12,309 bases of DNA from Bryobacterales bacterium (GTDB lineage: Bacteria > Acidobacteriota > Terriglobia > Bryobacterales > Bryobacteraceae). The notes under the pieces were generated by a model. The model searched no databases. It was not told where the DNA came from and saw only the letters and a list, made by a program, of their open reading frames with translations. The stretch spans positions 1 through 12,309 of the forward strand of contig PKYZ01000202.1 in the NCBI GenBank assembly GCA_003132865.1. The letters are read 5' to 3'. Position 1 is the stretch's first letter. Every line of letters starts with the position of its first letter. The position numbers and the translations under genes are program-made. Shown in pieces: positions 5,924 through 12,309 of this stretch.

Positions 5924-6994
5924 ATGCTCGGCATCGACGCGCGCGCCGCGCGCTACACCTGGACCGCAGCGTTCGTGTTGCTGCTCCTCTGGCTGGTGTA
6001 CCTGATGCGCACCACCGTGTTCGTGTTCATCGTGGCGCTGCTGTTCGGATATCTACTCGCGCCGCTGGTGAACGTCATCGACCGCTTTCTGCCCGGCAAA
6101 CGCACGCGCACTCCCGCACTGGCCATCGCTTACGCGATTTTCGTCGCGGTACTCTTCGTCGGCATCACCCAGATCGGTTCCCGCGCCGTCGAAGAGGCCA
6201 ACGCACTGGCCAGATCTATGCCCGCCCTGCTCACCAGGTTTGAGCAGCCGAGCGATTCCGTTTCCGCCGATATGAACTCCCTCAAAGTGCAAATCGTGCA
6301 GAAGGTGAAAGAGCAACTCGCCAGGAGTTCCGGCGATATCATCTCCTCTCTGCCGCGCGCTGGCGCCAAGATACTCAGCGTGGCCAGTAACCTGGCGTAT
6401 GTGGTCATCGTTCCCATTCTCGGCTTCTTCTTCCTAAAAGATGGCTACGAGATGCGCCAGCGCTTCCTGGAGATGATCGACGATGACCGGCGGCGGGCCA
6501 TGATGGACGACCTGCTTGCCGATGTGAACCTCTTGTTGGCCCACTATATGCGCGCCCTCCTGATACTGTCGCTGGCCACCTTCACGTCTTACTCCATCTT
6601 CTTCAGCATTCTGCGAGTACCGTTCAGCATCCTGCTCGCGGCGCTGGCGGCAACGCTCGAATTCATCCCGACGATCGGAACCGTCTCGGCCGCCGCCATC
6701 ATCGTGATCGTTACCGCGGTGACCGGCGGACCGGTTCTGGGCGCGCTTGCATTCCTGGTCGTCTACCGCCTCTTCCAGGACTACCTCTTGTCTCCGCTGT
6801 TGATGCGCGCCGGCACGCAATTGGATCCGCTGCTGGTGCTGTTCGGAGTCTTCGCCGGCGCCGAGCTCGCCGGCGTTCCGGGCGCGTTCCTCTCCGTACC
6901 GGTGCTAGCTTTCATCCGTATCATTTACCGGCGCATCCGGCAGCAGCGCCTGGCCGCGGGACAGGTCCACGCTGTGCCCGACGCACCCGCATGA
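5924..6994 (+). CDS. AI-2E/PerM family membrane permease
   Basis: A 356-residue polytopic membrane protein of the AI-2E transporter family (PerM, formerly UPF0118). The family exports or exchanges diverse small solutes and ions, so the substrate cannot be named. Two hydrophobic segments lie at about 14-47 and a third at 65-85. A soluble loop with helical, charged sequence runs from about 86 to 150, and further hydrophobic segments lie at 152-172, 208-232, 234-268 and 270-285 and near the C-terminus. EFIPTIG (246-252), the family signature, and the YRLFQDYLLSPLLM segment (281-294) are present. I prefer the ATG at 5924; a TTG at 5879 would place the N-terminus inside the repeat. No Shine-Dalgarno is obvious. 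The stop overlaps the next start (ATGA, 6991-6994). Confidence 0.93.
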   Translation: MLGIDARAARYTWTAAFVLLLLWLVYLMRTTVFVFIVALLFGYLLAPLVNVIDRFLPGKRTRTPALAIAYAIFVAVLFVGITQIGSRAVEEANALARSMPALLTRFEQPSDSVSADMNSLKVQIVQKVKEQLARSSGDIISSLPRAGAKILSVASNLAYVVIVPILGFFFLKDGYEMRQRFLEMIDDDRRRAMMDDLLADVNLLLAHYMRALLILSLATFTSYSIFFSILRVPFSILLAALAATLEFIPTIGTVSAAAIIVIVTAVTGGPVLGALAFLVVYRLFQDYLLSPLLMRAGTQLDPLLVLFGVFAGAELAGVPGAFLSVPVLAFIRIIYRRIRQQRLAAGQVHAVPDAPA

Positions 6995-7950
6995 GAGCCC
7001 TGGCCGGATTCGTCCTCCTGGCCTGCCACGCACTCGCGCACGTCATGAGCATGAGTTCCGGCGATCTGACCATCCGCGGAACGCTGGCGCACTACGAGTT
7101 CCGGCTGCCTCTGTACGAAATGCCGCATGTCGCGAGTCCCTCGCAGTCGCTTTTCGCGCATATCGTTTTCTCAAGCGGCGGGCGGCAGGCGCAACTGCTG
7201 AACAAGTCCTGCCGCGAGGATGCCGCGCACGGCTCCTACGTATGTGCGGCGGATTACGAATTCGCCGCTCCGGTGGATAGCCTGGATGTCGAATGCACAT
7301 TCCACGCGGTCACCGTGCCGAACCATGTTCACCTGCTGCGCGTCGAAAACGGCGGCAAACACGATCAGGCTTTGTTCGATATCTCGTTTCCCCGCGCGAC
7401 GCTCCGCTTCCGCCCTCCCACCGCCCTGGAAACCGCCGTGACCGAGGCCGGCGGCGGCATCCTGCGAGCCTTAGGCGGCGCCGCGCAGATTCTGTTTCTC
7501 GCGAGCCTGGTGCTGGCCGCGCGCAGCCGCCGCGAATTGATCCTGTTAACCGGAATGTTTCTGGCCGGCCAGATCGCCGCCGCAATCGTCGTTCCGTTGA
7601 CGGCATGGCAGCCGCCCGCGCGTTTTGTGGAAGCCGCCGCCGGCCTGACCATCGCCTACCTCGCGGTGGAGATTCTGGTTTTGCCGAAGGCTGGTATGCG
7701 CTGGTTGATTGTGGCGGCCTTAGGCGCCTTTCACGGCCTTTACTTCGAGCTGTTTCTGCGCACCACCGGTTACCGCGCCTCGTACGTGCTCGCCGGCGCG
7801 GTGCTCGCGGAGATCGCGCTGATCGCCATCCTCGCGCTGCTATTCTCCTATCTGGGAAAGCTCCTGGCGGCTTTGAAACCTGTGCCTGTCTGCGCTTCCG
7901 TCTTACTGGTAACCGGCATGGCCTGGTTCTTCTTACGCCTGCGGAGCTAA
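6991..7950 (+). CDS. HupE/UreJ-like membrane protein with lost metal motifs
   Basis: A 319-residue protein with a signal peptide (about 1-17), an extracytoplasmic domain of about 130 residues (four cysteines, at 74, 85, 102 and 12, the last within the signal), and a C-terminal membrane domain of six or seven helices (159-315). The membrane part resembles HupE/UreJ_2: RFVEAAAGLTIAYLAVEIL (211-229) and LGAFHGLYFE (244-253) match family landmarks. The normal GGxDHLLF motif is here GGAAQILF (162-169), and the usual GHS after the next helix is AGQ, so only H248 of the expected metal-binding set remains. Family members import nickel or cobalt; this one may have another role. It overlaps the permease gene by ATGA and is probably co-translated with it. 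Confidence 0.75.
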   Translation: MRALAGFVLLACHALAHVMSMSSGDLTIRGTLAHYEFRLPLYEMPHVASPSQSLFAHIVFSSGGRQAQLLNKSCREDAAHGSYVCAADYEFAAPVDSLDVECTFHAVTVPNHVHLLRVENGGKHDQALFDISFPRATLRFRPPTALETAVTEAGGGILRALGGAAQILFLASLVLAARSRRELILLTGMFLAGQIAAAIVVPLTAWQPPARFVEAAAGLTIAYLAVEILVLPKAGMRWLIVAALGAFHGLYFELFLRTTGYRASYVLAGAVLAEIALIAILALLFSYLGKLLAALKPVPVCASVLLVTGMAWFFLRLRS

Positions 7951-7974
7951 GGTAGTGTGTCGGTTTGCTTGTGG

Positions 7975-8022
7975 GCAGGCCCTCGGCCTGCGACTCGGCC
8001 TGCGGCGGCCTCCCAGGCCGCC
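7975..8022 (+). repeat. Double palindrome after the HupE-like gene
   Basis: GCAGGCC-CTC-GGCCTGC (7975-7991) and GGCGGCCT-CCC-AGGCCGCC (8004-8022) are perfect 7- and 8-bp hairpins 24 bases after the stop codon. They belong to the same GGCAGGC/GCCTGCC style as 2410-2428. They may end the transcript of the preceding genes, although no U-tract follows. Confidence 0.6.
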
Positions 8023-8122
8023 CCTCTCGACGCCAGTTTGCGGTTTACCGCGATGTGGTACAAGACGGTAGGTCAGGCGTTAGAGGGCCAGGTGACGGCT
8101 CTGCCGTGCGTCGCCGGAGGAG

Positions 8123-8402
8123 CTACCGGTCGAGGATGATCAAGTGCCTGGGAACCGGGCAGTTCAGCAACGGATGGCATTGCGCCGAAGCACCTCATAG
8201 CAACCTCATTTGGATAATTGCATGAACGGAGTATGACCACATTGGCGCCAGAGACCGGCGCAACAGCTCCTTCGAAATCGCGAGAATCCTGAGATCGCCT
8301 GCGCCAGCAAGCCCGTTTCGAAGAGCACTTTCGGAGTCGGGGAAAAGATCGCGCAACAATCGACCAGCCTCGGCGAAAGGCTTTCGTCGGAGAGGACTTC
8401 AT
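8123..8402 (-). pseudogene. DUF5615 (PIN-like) toxin remnant, multiply frameshifted
   Basis: Pieces of a DUF5615 toxin can be read in successive minus-strand frames. VLSDESLSPRLVD is at 8397-8359, LRDLFPDSESALRNGLAGAG begins at 8356, SGANVVILRSCNYPNEVAM is at 8252-8196, LRRNAIR at 8190-8170, VAELPGS at 8171-8151, and LIILDR plus stop at 8143-8123. At least five shifts separate them. The span of about 93 codons is roughly 20 shorter than I expect for the family, and the central acidic (TxDxDF-type) segment seems deleted, so the nuclease-like site is gone. The ATG at 8402 overlaps the DUF433 stop (ATGA), the original antitoxin-toxin arrangement. The order and continuity of the fragments make this a decayed gene rather than chance. 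Confidence 0.8.
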
Positions 8403-8638
8403 CCTCCGGAGACCTTGCACGTTGCCGCCAATTCGGCGGCATAAGCGTATACGGCCAGGAAGTCCTGAGGTTCCAGTTGGGGAAAATCGGCCAGGATTTG
8501 CGGCTGGGATGCCCCGCTTGAAAGACACTCCGGAATCTCTGGAACCGTGATGCGCAGGCCGCGAATGCACGGCTTGCCGAACCGCACCTCAGGATCGGTC
8601 GTGATCCGTTCCAGGAGTGAAACGTGGACTGCCGGCAT
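8399..8638 (-). CDS. DUF433 antitoxin-like protein
   Basis: A 79-residue DUF433 protein, a VapB-type antitoxin family with a helix-turn-helix-like fold that pairs with DUF5615 toxins. The signature runs LLERITTDPEVRFGKPCIRGLR (8-29), then ITVPEIPECLSSGASQPQIL and DFPQLEPQDFLAVYAYAAE. The start at 8638 is the ATG nearest the domain; a frame extension of 50 codons upstream shows no family resemblance. A G-rich stretch lies directly before the ATG, but spacing is shorter than ideal. The reading frame is intact, whereas the partner toxin gene is broken, so this is probably an orphan antitoxin in early decay or retained for another purpose. Confidence 0.75.
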   Translation of the reverse strand: MPAVHVSLLERITTDPEVRFGKPCIRGLRITVPEIPECLSSGASQPQILADFPQLEPQDFLAVYAYAAELAATCKVSGG

Positions 8639-9225
8639 CCATGCCCCCTTGCAGCTATCGTGTAGCGGTACTGACCCCGTCGATCGACAAACGAGACGCG
8701 CGTTAGGCAGCCAAGCGACGTGCGGGGACTTCACGGGAGCGATCGTCAAAGGGGCCGGTACGCTCCTCAGTAACGACTGGGAGATCACGTGAGCCCCTAC
8801 GCACGCTGGACGAAGAGGGAGGCATTATCTTCGAAATCTTCGAAGACCGCGTGCCACCACCAAAAGTGGGTCAACCAGGTCTTTGCCGCCCCGGCGACGG
8901 TACCCGTCACCCCCGACACCCGTTAGCAACCGGCCCCCTCTGGTCTTTGACAACCGGACCCCAAGGCACGACGGATACGCGATCGCTGTCTCTGCGCCAG
9001 CCTGCAAGCACAACCCCGCTCCCAGCCCCCCGACCCCTGACCCCGGCGCGCAAAGCGCGCACTGCCGCCCATCACCCAACAAGTCCTGTAGCTCCAACGA
9101 CTTGGGCTTTGATCGTTCAGAAATCACAGCCGCCAGCCGGGGTACCCTTTGGGTCCCCACCAAGCCACGGCGCAGGTAGCCCCCGCAACTTCCCAGCTCC
9201 TTACCGGCATTTCCGTCTACGCCAG
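8639..9225. other. Gene-poor stretch, no convincing CDS
   Basis: 587 bases without a gene I can support. Frames on both strands are open by GC bias but read as proline-, arginine- and threonine-rich low-complexity sequence. Visible items are a hairpin GCGCGC-AAA-GCGCGC near 9048-9062, an imperfect one around the GGGGTACCC/GGGTCCCC at about 9138-9157, and a short plus-strand piece from 8797 (LRTLDEEGGIIFEIFEDRVP) that looks protein-like but soon loses sense. The stretch looks like decayed or repeat-derived DNA. Confidence 0.6.
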
Positions 9226-9360
9226 GCCATCCTCGCGCTGCTATTCTCCTATCTGGGAAATCCGGGAAAAGTCATGGCGGCCTTGAAACCCGTACCTGTC
9301 TGCGCTTCCGTCTTACTCGTAACCGGCATGGCCTGGTTCTTCCTGCGCCTGCGGAACTAA
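9226..9360 (+). pseudogene. Second copy of the HupE-like gene 3' end
   Basis: These 135 bases align with 7825-7950, the last 41 codons plus stop of the HupE-like gene. The first 35 bases are identical. A 9-base in-frame insertion follows (GK becomes GNPGK), and about nine substitutions occur in the rest, most of them silent or conservative (L to V, L to M, S to N). The translated end is CASVLLVTGMAWFFLRLRN and a stop. Nothing resembling the first 278 residues lies upstream, so it is a gene fragment without its own start. The excess of silent changes suggests it came from a functional diverged copy rather than from a fresh local duplication. Confidence 0.85.
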
Positions 9361-9367
9361 CGACAGC

Positions 9368-9386
9368 CAAGGGGATCCACCCCTTG
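9368..9386. terminator. Hairpin between converging genes
   Basis: CAAGGGG-ATCCA-CCCCTTG is a perfect 7-bp stem lying between the truncated gene copy and the end of the minus-strand regulator. It could act in both directions, but neither side has a proper U-tract. Confidence 0.35.
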
Positions 9387-9416
9387 AAAACCCCGGGCAG
9401 AACCCTGGTGACAATG

Positions 9417-11405
9417 TTAGATCAGCCCGGCTGCGGCCCCAAAATCTGAGAGATGGATTCTCAGACTTGCGCGGCTACGAACCTGGTTGGCGGGCAGTCG
9501 CAGCTTCTGAAGCAGTGCCTGGAATCGCGCTTCCGCACGCAGAGGATCCCACACCGCATCAACGCCGGCATAGATCAGATCGGGCGCCCGTGCAACGTAC
9601 GCCTTCTCCAGCCAGTCCATGGCCCGTTCGCGGTCATCCAGGCCGCAATAGACCTCCGCCAGACTCTCCGGAGGAGCGAATTCGCGCCGCGAGCGGGCCA
9701 GAAGTTGCTCCAGTACGGCTTGTGCTCTGTCGCGTTGGCCCGCAACGGCATATGCATGGCCGAGATCCGCCAACGCTACAGAGCTGCCATGTTCCGCATC
9801 CACGGCTTTCCGGAACGTAGCGATCGCGTCGGTCAGCATCCCCTTCCGCTCGTAAGCTTTCCCAAGAAAGACGAGAACGCCGGTGAGGCTGGGGGCCTCC
9901 TGGAGGAGCCGCGGGCTCTGGCTGATGACGTCATCGTACCTGCGCGACGAAAGGAAATGCCATACCATATGCGCCCGGCGCAAGGGGTCGAGAGGGTCGA
10001 TTTCCAGAGCGGTCTTGCTGTGAGCGAGAGAAGCTTCAAACTGCCCCATGGCGATGAAATAGTGCGACAGCCAGTCGTGGGCGCTGGCATCACTGGCATT
10101 CAGTTCGACAGCCCGATCGAGCTCGCGCTTTGCGCCGGCCCAGTCCCAGCTATGGAAAAGATAGGTGTATCCGAGGGAGGCGTGAGCTTCCCCGAGATTC
10201 GGATCGATCTCGAGCGCTCGCACCGCGGCGCCGGTAGCCTTGGAGAAGAGTTCTTCCTGGTTGGGAACGCGCTCTTCCGCGGACAGCGTGTTGTAGCAGT
10301 CGGCCAAACCGGCCCAGGCCGCCGCCGCGTTGGGGTCAATCCCGATGGCCCGTTCGAAATAACCGATGGCAGTGAGGGTATCGGGCACGTTTCTTCGATT
10401 CCAGAAGAAGCGTCCCTGCAGATAGTCCTCATACGCGGCGGGGTTGATCGCCGTCCGGCGTAAACCGGCGACAGGTGAAACATGCGCCCGAATCTCCCGG
10501 GCAATCGCGGCGGCGATGTCCCGCTGCACGGCGAGAATATCCCCCATATCCCGCTCGAAACTCTCGGCCCAAAGGTGCCGGTCCTCACGCGCCAGCAGCA
10601 ACTGAGCGGTAATCCGCACTCTTTGGTTCGAGCGTGCCACAGAACCTTCCACCACGGCGTCGACGCCGAGAGCGCCCGCGATGGCCGGAAGCGGCTGGCG
10701 CTTGCCTTTGTAGGGCATCACGGAGGTACGCGAAATCACGCGGACGCCGTTCAGTGTGGCGAGGTCGGTGATGAGCTCATCCGTGATTCCGTCGGCGAAG
10801 TACTCCTGGGTGGGATCGTTCGAGAGGTTTTCAAACGGTAGGACGGCGACCGAGCGGATTTGCGGACCTGGCGATGCCGCAGTGAGGCGATCCCGCCAAT
10901 GTCCCGGGTTCCAGAGCAGGGCCGCTGCAACAGCGATGACGGCAGCGGCCCCGAGCAGGGCGAGCTTGCCGGCGAAGGTCCGCGTCCGGGAGGCGGGGCC
11001 GGCCGGTGGCTCGCGGATGACGCCTGCCGTGTGACCATCCATTGCGGGCAGGGCGTCCGTGAGGTCGAGTTGCTGAACCGGAGCGATGAAGCGGTAGCCG
11101 TGCCTGGGGAGCGTTTCGACGAAGCGGGGGTTCTCGGCGGAGTCGCCCAGAGCATCACGGACGCGATTGATGGCGCGATTGAGGCCGCGGTCGAAGTCCA
11201 CGACCGTGTCGTCCGGCCAGACCCTCTGCTTCAACTCTTCCCGCGTCAAGACCTCGCCAGGCCGTTCCAGGAGCGCGACCAGTAGTTGGAACGGTTGCTC
11301 CTGAAGCTTGACTTTGCGGCCCTGTCTGAAGAGTTCGCGGGAGCCGGCGTCGACCTCGAAGGTAGCGAAACGGAGCCTGTGAGGTCTGCCGTCGGCGACG
11401 CTCAT
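9417..11405 (-). CDS. Membrane-anchored winged-helix/TPR transcriptional regulator
   Basis: A 662-residue one-component regulator of a type common in Acidobacteriota. Residues 10-110 form an OmpR/PhoB-type winged helix (FEVDAGSRELFRQGRKVKLQ, then LTREELKQRVWPDDTVVDFDRGLNRAINRVRDALGD and FVETLPRHGYRFIAPV), expected to bind DNA in the cytoplasm. A single hydrophobic helix (147-165) is consistent with a CadC/ToxR-like topology. Residues 183-310 (SVAVLPFENLSNDPTQEYFADGITDELITDL, VVEGSVARSNQRVRI) are the FlgO/TolB-N-like module often linked to adenylate-cyclase and TPR proteins. TPR repeats occupy about 320-635 (for example YFERAIGIDPNAAAAWAGLADCYN). The ATG has GAGGA about ten bases upstream. It is divergent from the secreted-protein gene, a plausible target. 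Signal and regulon are unknown. Confidence 0.93.
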   Translation of the reverse strand: MSVADGRPHRLRFATFEVDAGSRELFRQGRKVKLQEQPFQLLVALLERPGEVLTREELKQRVWPDDTVVDFDRGLNRAINRVRDALGDSAENPRFVETLPRHGYRFIAPVQQLDLTDALPAMDGHTAGVIREPPAGPASRTRTFAGKLALLGAAAVIAVAAALLWNPGHWRDRLTAASPGPQIRSVAVLPFENLSNDPTQEYFADGITDELITDLATLNGVRVISRTSVMPYKGKRQPLPAIAGALGVDAVVEGSVARSNQRVRITAQLLLAREDRHLWAESFERDMGDILAVQRDIAAAIAREIRAHVSPVAGLRRTAINPAAYEDYLQGRFFWNRRNVPDTLTAIGYFERAIGIDPNAAAAWAGLADCYNTLSAEERVPNQEELFSKATGAAVRALEIDPNLGEAHASLGYTYLFHSWDWAGAKRELDRAVELNASDASAHDWLSHYFIAMGQFEASLAHSKTALEIDPLDPLRRAHMVWHFLSSRRYDDVISQSPRLLQEAPSLTGVLVFLGKAYERKGMLTDAIATFRKAVDAEHGSSVALADLGHAYAVAGQRDRAQAVLEQLLARSRREFAPPESLAEVYCGLDDRERAMDWLEKAYVARAPDLIYAGVDAVWDPLRAEARFQALLQKLRLPANQVRSRASLRIHLSDFGAAAGLI

Positions 11406-11426
11406 AACCGGGAGTCCTCTATGAGC

Positions 11427-11455
11427 ACTATAACACCCGCTGCCGATGGCGGCAG
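11427..11455 (-). promoter_or_regulatory. Candidate promoter and palindrome of the regulator gene
   Basis: On the minus strand TATAGT (11432-11427) is a good -10, 21 bases before the start codon. The -35 is poor. A perfect palindrome CTGCCG-ATGG-CGGCAG (11440-11455) covers the spacer and -35 area, where an autoregulatory protein could bind. Confidence 0.35.
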
Positions 11456-11563
11456 AGAGCCTCGTTCCGGCGCTCGAGACCCGGAGACATAACGCCGTAA
11501 GTCCTTGATCCCGCGCGCATTAGTCGGGGACAAACATTCAAGCGGCGCGCAGCCTGGCGGCCA

Positions 11564-11592
11564 TCGACATAAACTCGGGGGTCGCGTATGTT
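11564..11592 (+). promoter_or_regulatory. Candidate promoter of the secreted-protein gene
   Basis: TCGACA (11564-11569, one mismatch to the -35 consensus), a 17-base spacer, and TATGTT (11587-11592, two mismatches to the -10). Transcription would begin near 11599, just before the leader hairpin. Confidence 0.4.
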
Positions 11593-11602
11593 TCCTTTAG
11601 AT

Positions 11603-11638
11603 CACGGTCGGCGTTGCTGGTAGGGACGCCGGATCGTG
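11603..11638 (+). other. Leader stem-loop before the secreted-protein gene
   Basis: CGGCGT (11609-11614) pairs with ACGCCG (11626-11631), and the stem extends outward through CACG/CGTG with small bulges. It lies in the expected leader, a few bases before the AAAGGA ribosome-binding site at 11639-11644, and covers a possible GTG start at 11636, so it could modulate initiation or stabilise the RNA. Confidence 0.4.
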
Positions 11639-11653
11639 AAAGGATGGAATGAA

Positions 11654-12115
11654 ATGAGGAAACAAACGATGAATCGAACTAAGGTACTGCTTGCCGCTAC
11701 GATGCTTTGCGGATGCGCTTCATTACAGGCACAGGCCGCTCCCGGATGCTCGTTGGCAAGTCTCTCTGGAAACTACGGTTTCACGCTTACGGGACAGATT
11801 TTGGCCGGCCCCACCGCCGGACCGGTGGCGGGTGTCGCGTTGACGACCTATGGCGGCAACGGCGGGCTGACCCAAGTGGACCACGTAGTGCACAACGGTC
11901 AAGTCCCTACGGAAGAGTGGCGTTCCGCGACGGGAACCTACACGCTGAACTCTAACTGTACCGGGACCATGCAACTGATCTTTAGCGACGGATCGCCGAA
12001 CTTGAACCTGCACATCGTGGTCGACCAGTTGCTCGGTCAGATCCGCACGGTGGTCGATGGAGACGTGGCGATCACGAGCATCGGCTCGCGGCAAGTGATG
12101 CCGTGGAGCCTCTGA
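11654..12115 (+). CDS. Small secreted protein, function unknown
   Basis: A 153-residue protein with a Sec signal peptide: basic start (MRKQTMNRTK), hydrophobic core (VLLAATMLCGCASL) and an AQA-AP cleavage site near residue 28. The core also contains LCGC, so a lipoprotein signal is possible but fits less well. The mature part is small, Gly/Thr/Ser-rich and beta-like: SLASLSGNYGFTLTGQILAGP, VAGVALTTYGGNGGLTQVDHVVHNG, and TYTLNSNCTGTMQLIFSDGS with a second cysteine that may pair with the first of the mature protein. This alternating pattern recalls a small lipocalin-like or beta-sandwich protein, but I cannot name a family. I prefer the ATG at 11654, which has AAAGGA nine bases upstream; a GTG at 11636 and an ATG at 11669 are alternatives. 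Divergent to the TPR regulator. Confidence 0.85.
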   Translation: MRKQTMNRTKVLLAATMLCGCASLQAQAAPGCSLASLSGNYGFTLTGQILAGPTAGPVAGVALTTYGGNGGLTQVDHVVHNGQVPTEEWRSATGTYTLNSNCTGTMQLIFSDGSPNLNLHIVVDQLLGQIRTVVDGDVAITSIGSRQVMPWSL

Positions 12116-12122
12116 TTCCCGT

Positions 12123-12142
12123 TTGCCTGGACGGGTAGGCAA
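12123..12142 (+). terminator. Weak hairpin after the secreted-protein gene
   Basis: TTGCCT-GGACGGGT-AGGCAA is a perfect 6-bp stem seven bases after the stop codon. No U-tract follows, so its use as a terminator is uncertain. The remaining sequence to the window end shows no gene. Confidence 0.35.
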
Positions 12143-12309
12143 GACTCCGGTCCGGCAAGATTGGGTAGCGGTGCGGCTCCGGACCTGGCGTGGTCGAATC
12201 GGCTCCGCCTGCCGCAGCCGTCCTCTGCCGGGTAACCGGGGGTTGAGAAGCCGTAGCGGTCGATGTGCAAGCCATCTCCGTTAAGGCCTGTCATGAAATA
12301 ACTGTGCCA

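Noticed and set aside
8665..8690. GGTACTGACCCC-type sequence upstream of the DUF433 gene as a possible mobile-element end
   Set aside because: No matching second end, target duplication or transposase is visible in the window.
8851..9360. 169-codon frame ending in the duplicated HupE-like tail
   Set aside because: Only the last 44 codons are gene-like; the rest is Pro/Thr/Arg-rich low-complexity sequence with a GTG start lacking a ribosome-binding site, so I call only the fragment.
9453..10463. 336-codon plus-strand frame within the TPR regulator
   Set aside because: It is antisense to winged-helix/TPR coding sequence with family motifs throughout and shows no domain pattern itself.

Overview
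The window looks like chromosomal DNA from a high-GC bacterium, most probably an acidobacterium of the Solibacter/Bryobacter type. This rests on the combination of a winged-helix/TPR regulator, dispersed CAGGCTGAAGCCTG-type palindromes, a glycine-rich RRM protein, a DUF433/DUF5615 pair and several small proteins of a kind I associate with that phylum. It is a judgement from gene style, not a database result.

Positions 119-1950 hold the last two genes of a bidirectional (group 3d-like) NiFe hydrogenase cluster: the catalytic large subunit HoxH with a 24-residue removable tail, and its dedicated endopeptidase, overlapping by ATGA. A single-RRM RNA-binding protein (2068-2400) follows, closed by a strong hairpin terminator.

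Positions 2628-4156 form the least explained part. A near-consensus promoter leads through a structured leader with a possible 13-codon leader peptide into a tight run of five very small genes: a two-helix membrane protein, two unknown soluble proteins, a GIY-YIG-like protein apparently lacking catalytic residues, and a 56-residue zinc-ribbon protein with a GTG start. The last of these runs into a multi-hairpin repeat.

Positions 4451-7950 encode three membrane proteins in one direction: a CNNM/CorC-type protein (DUF21 plus CBS domains), an AI-2E/PerM family permease, and, overlapping it by ATGA, a HupE/UreJ-like protein that has lost most of the family's putative metal ligands. Palindromic repeats sit between or after these genes.

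Positions 7951-9360 are degenerate: repeats, an apparently intact DUF433 antitoxin with a heavily frameshifted DUF5615 toxin remnant (minus strand), a 587-base stretch without a convincing gene, and a roughly 126-base second copy of the 3' end of the HupE-like gene.

Positions 9417-11405 (minus strand) encode a 662-residue membrane-anchored winged-helix/FlgO-like/TPR regulator. It is divergent from a small secreted protein (11654-12115) across a 248-base intergenic region with candidate promoters and hairpins. The last 190 bases hold only a weak hairpin.
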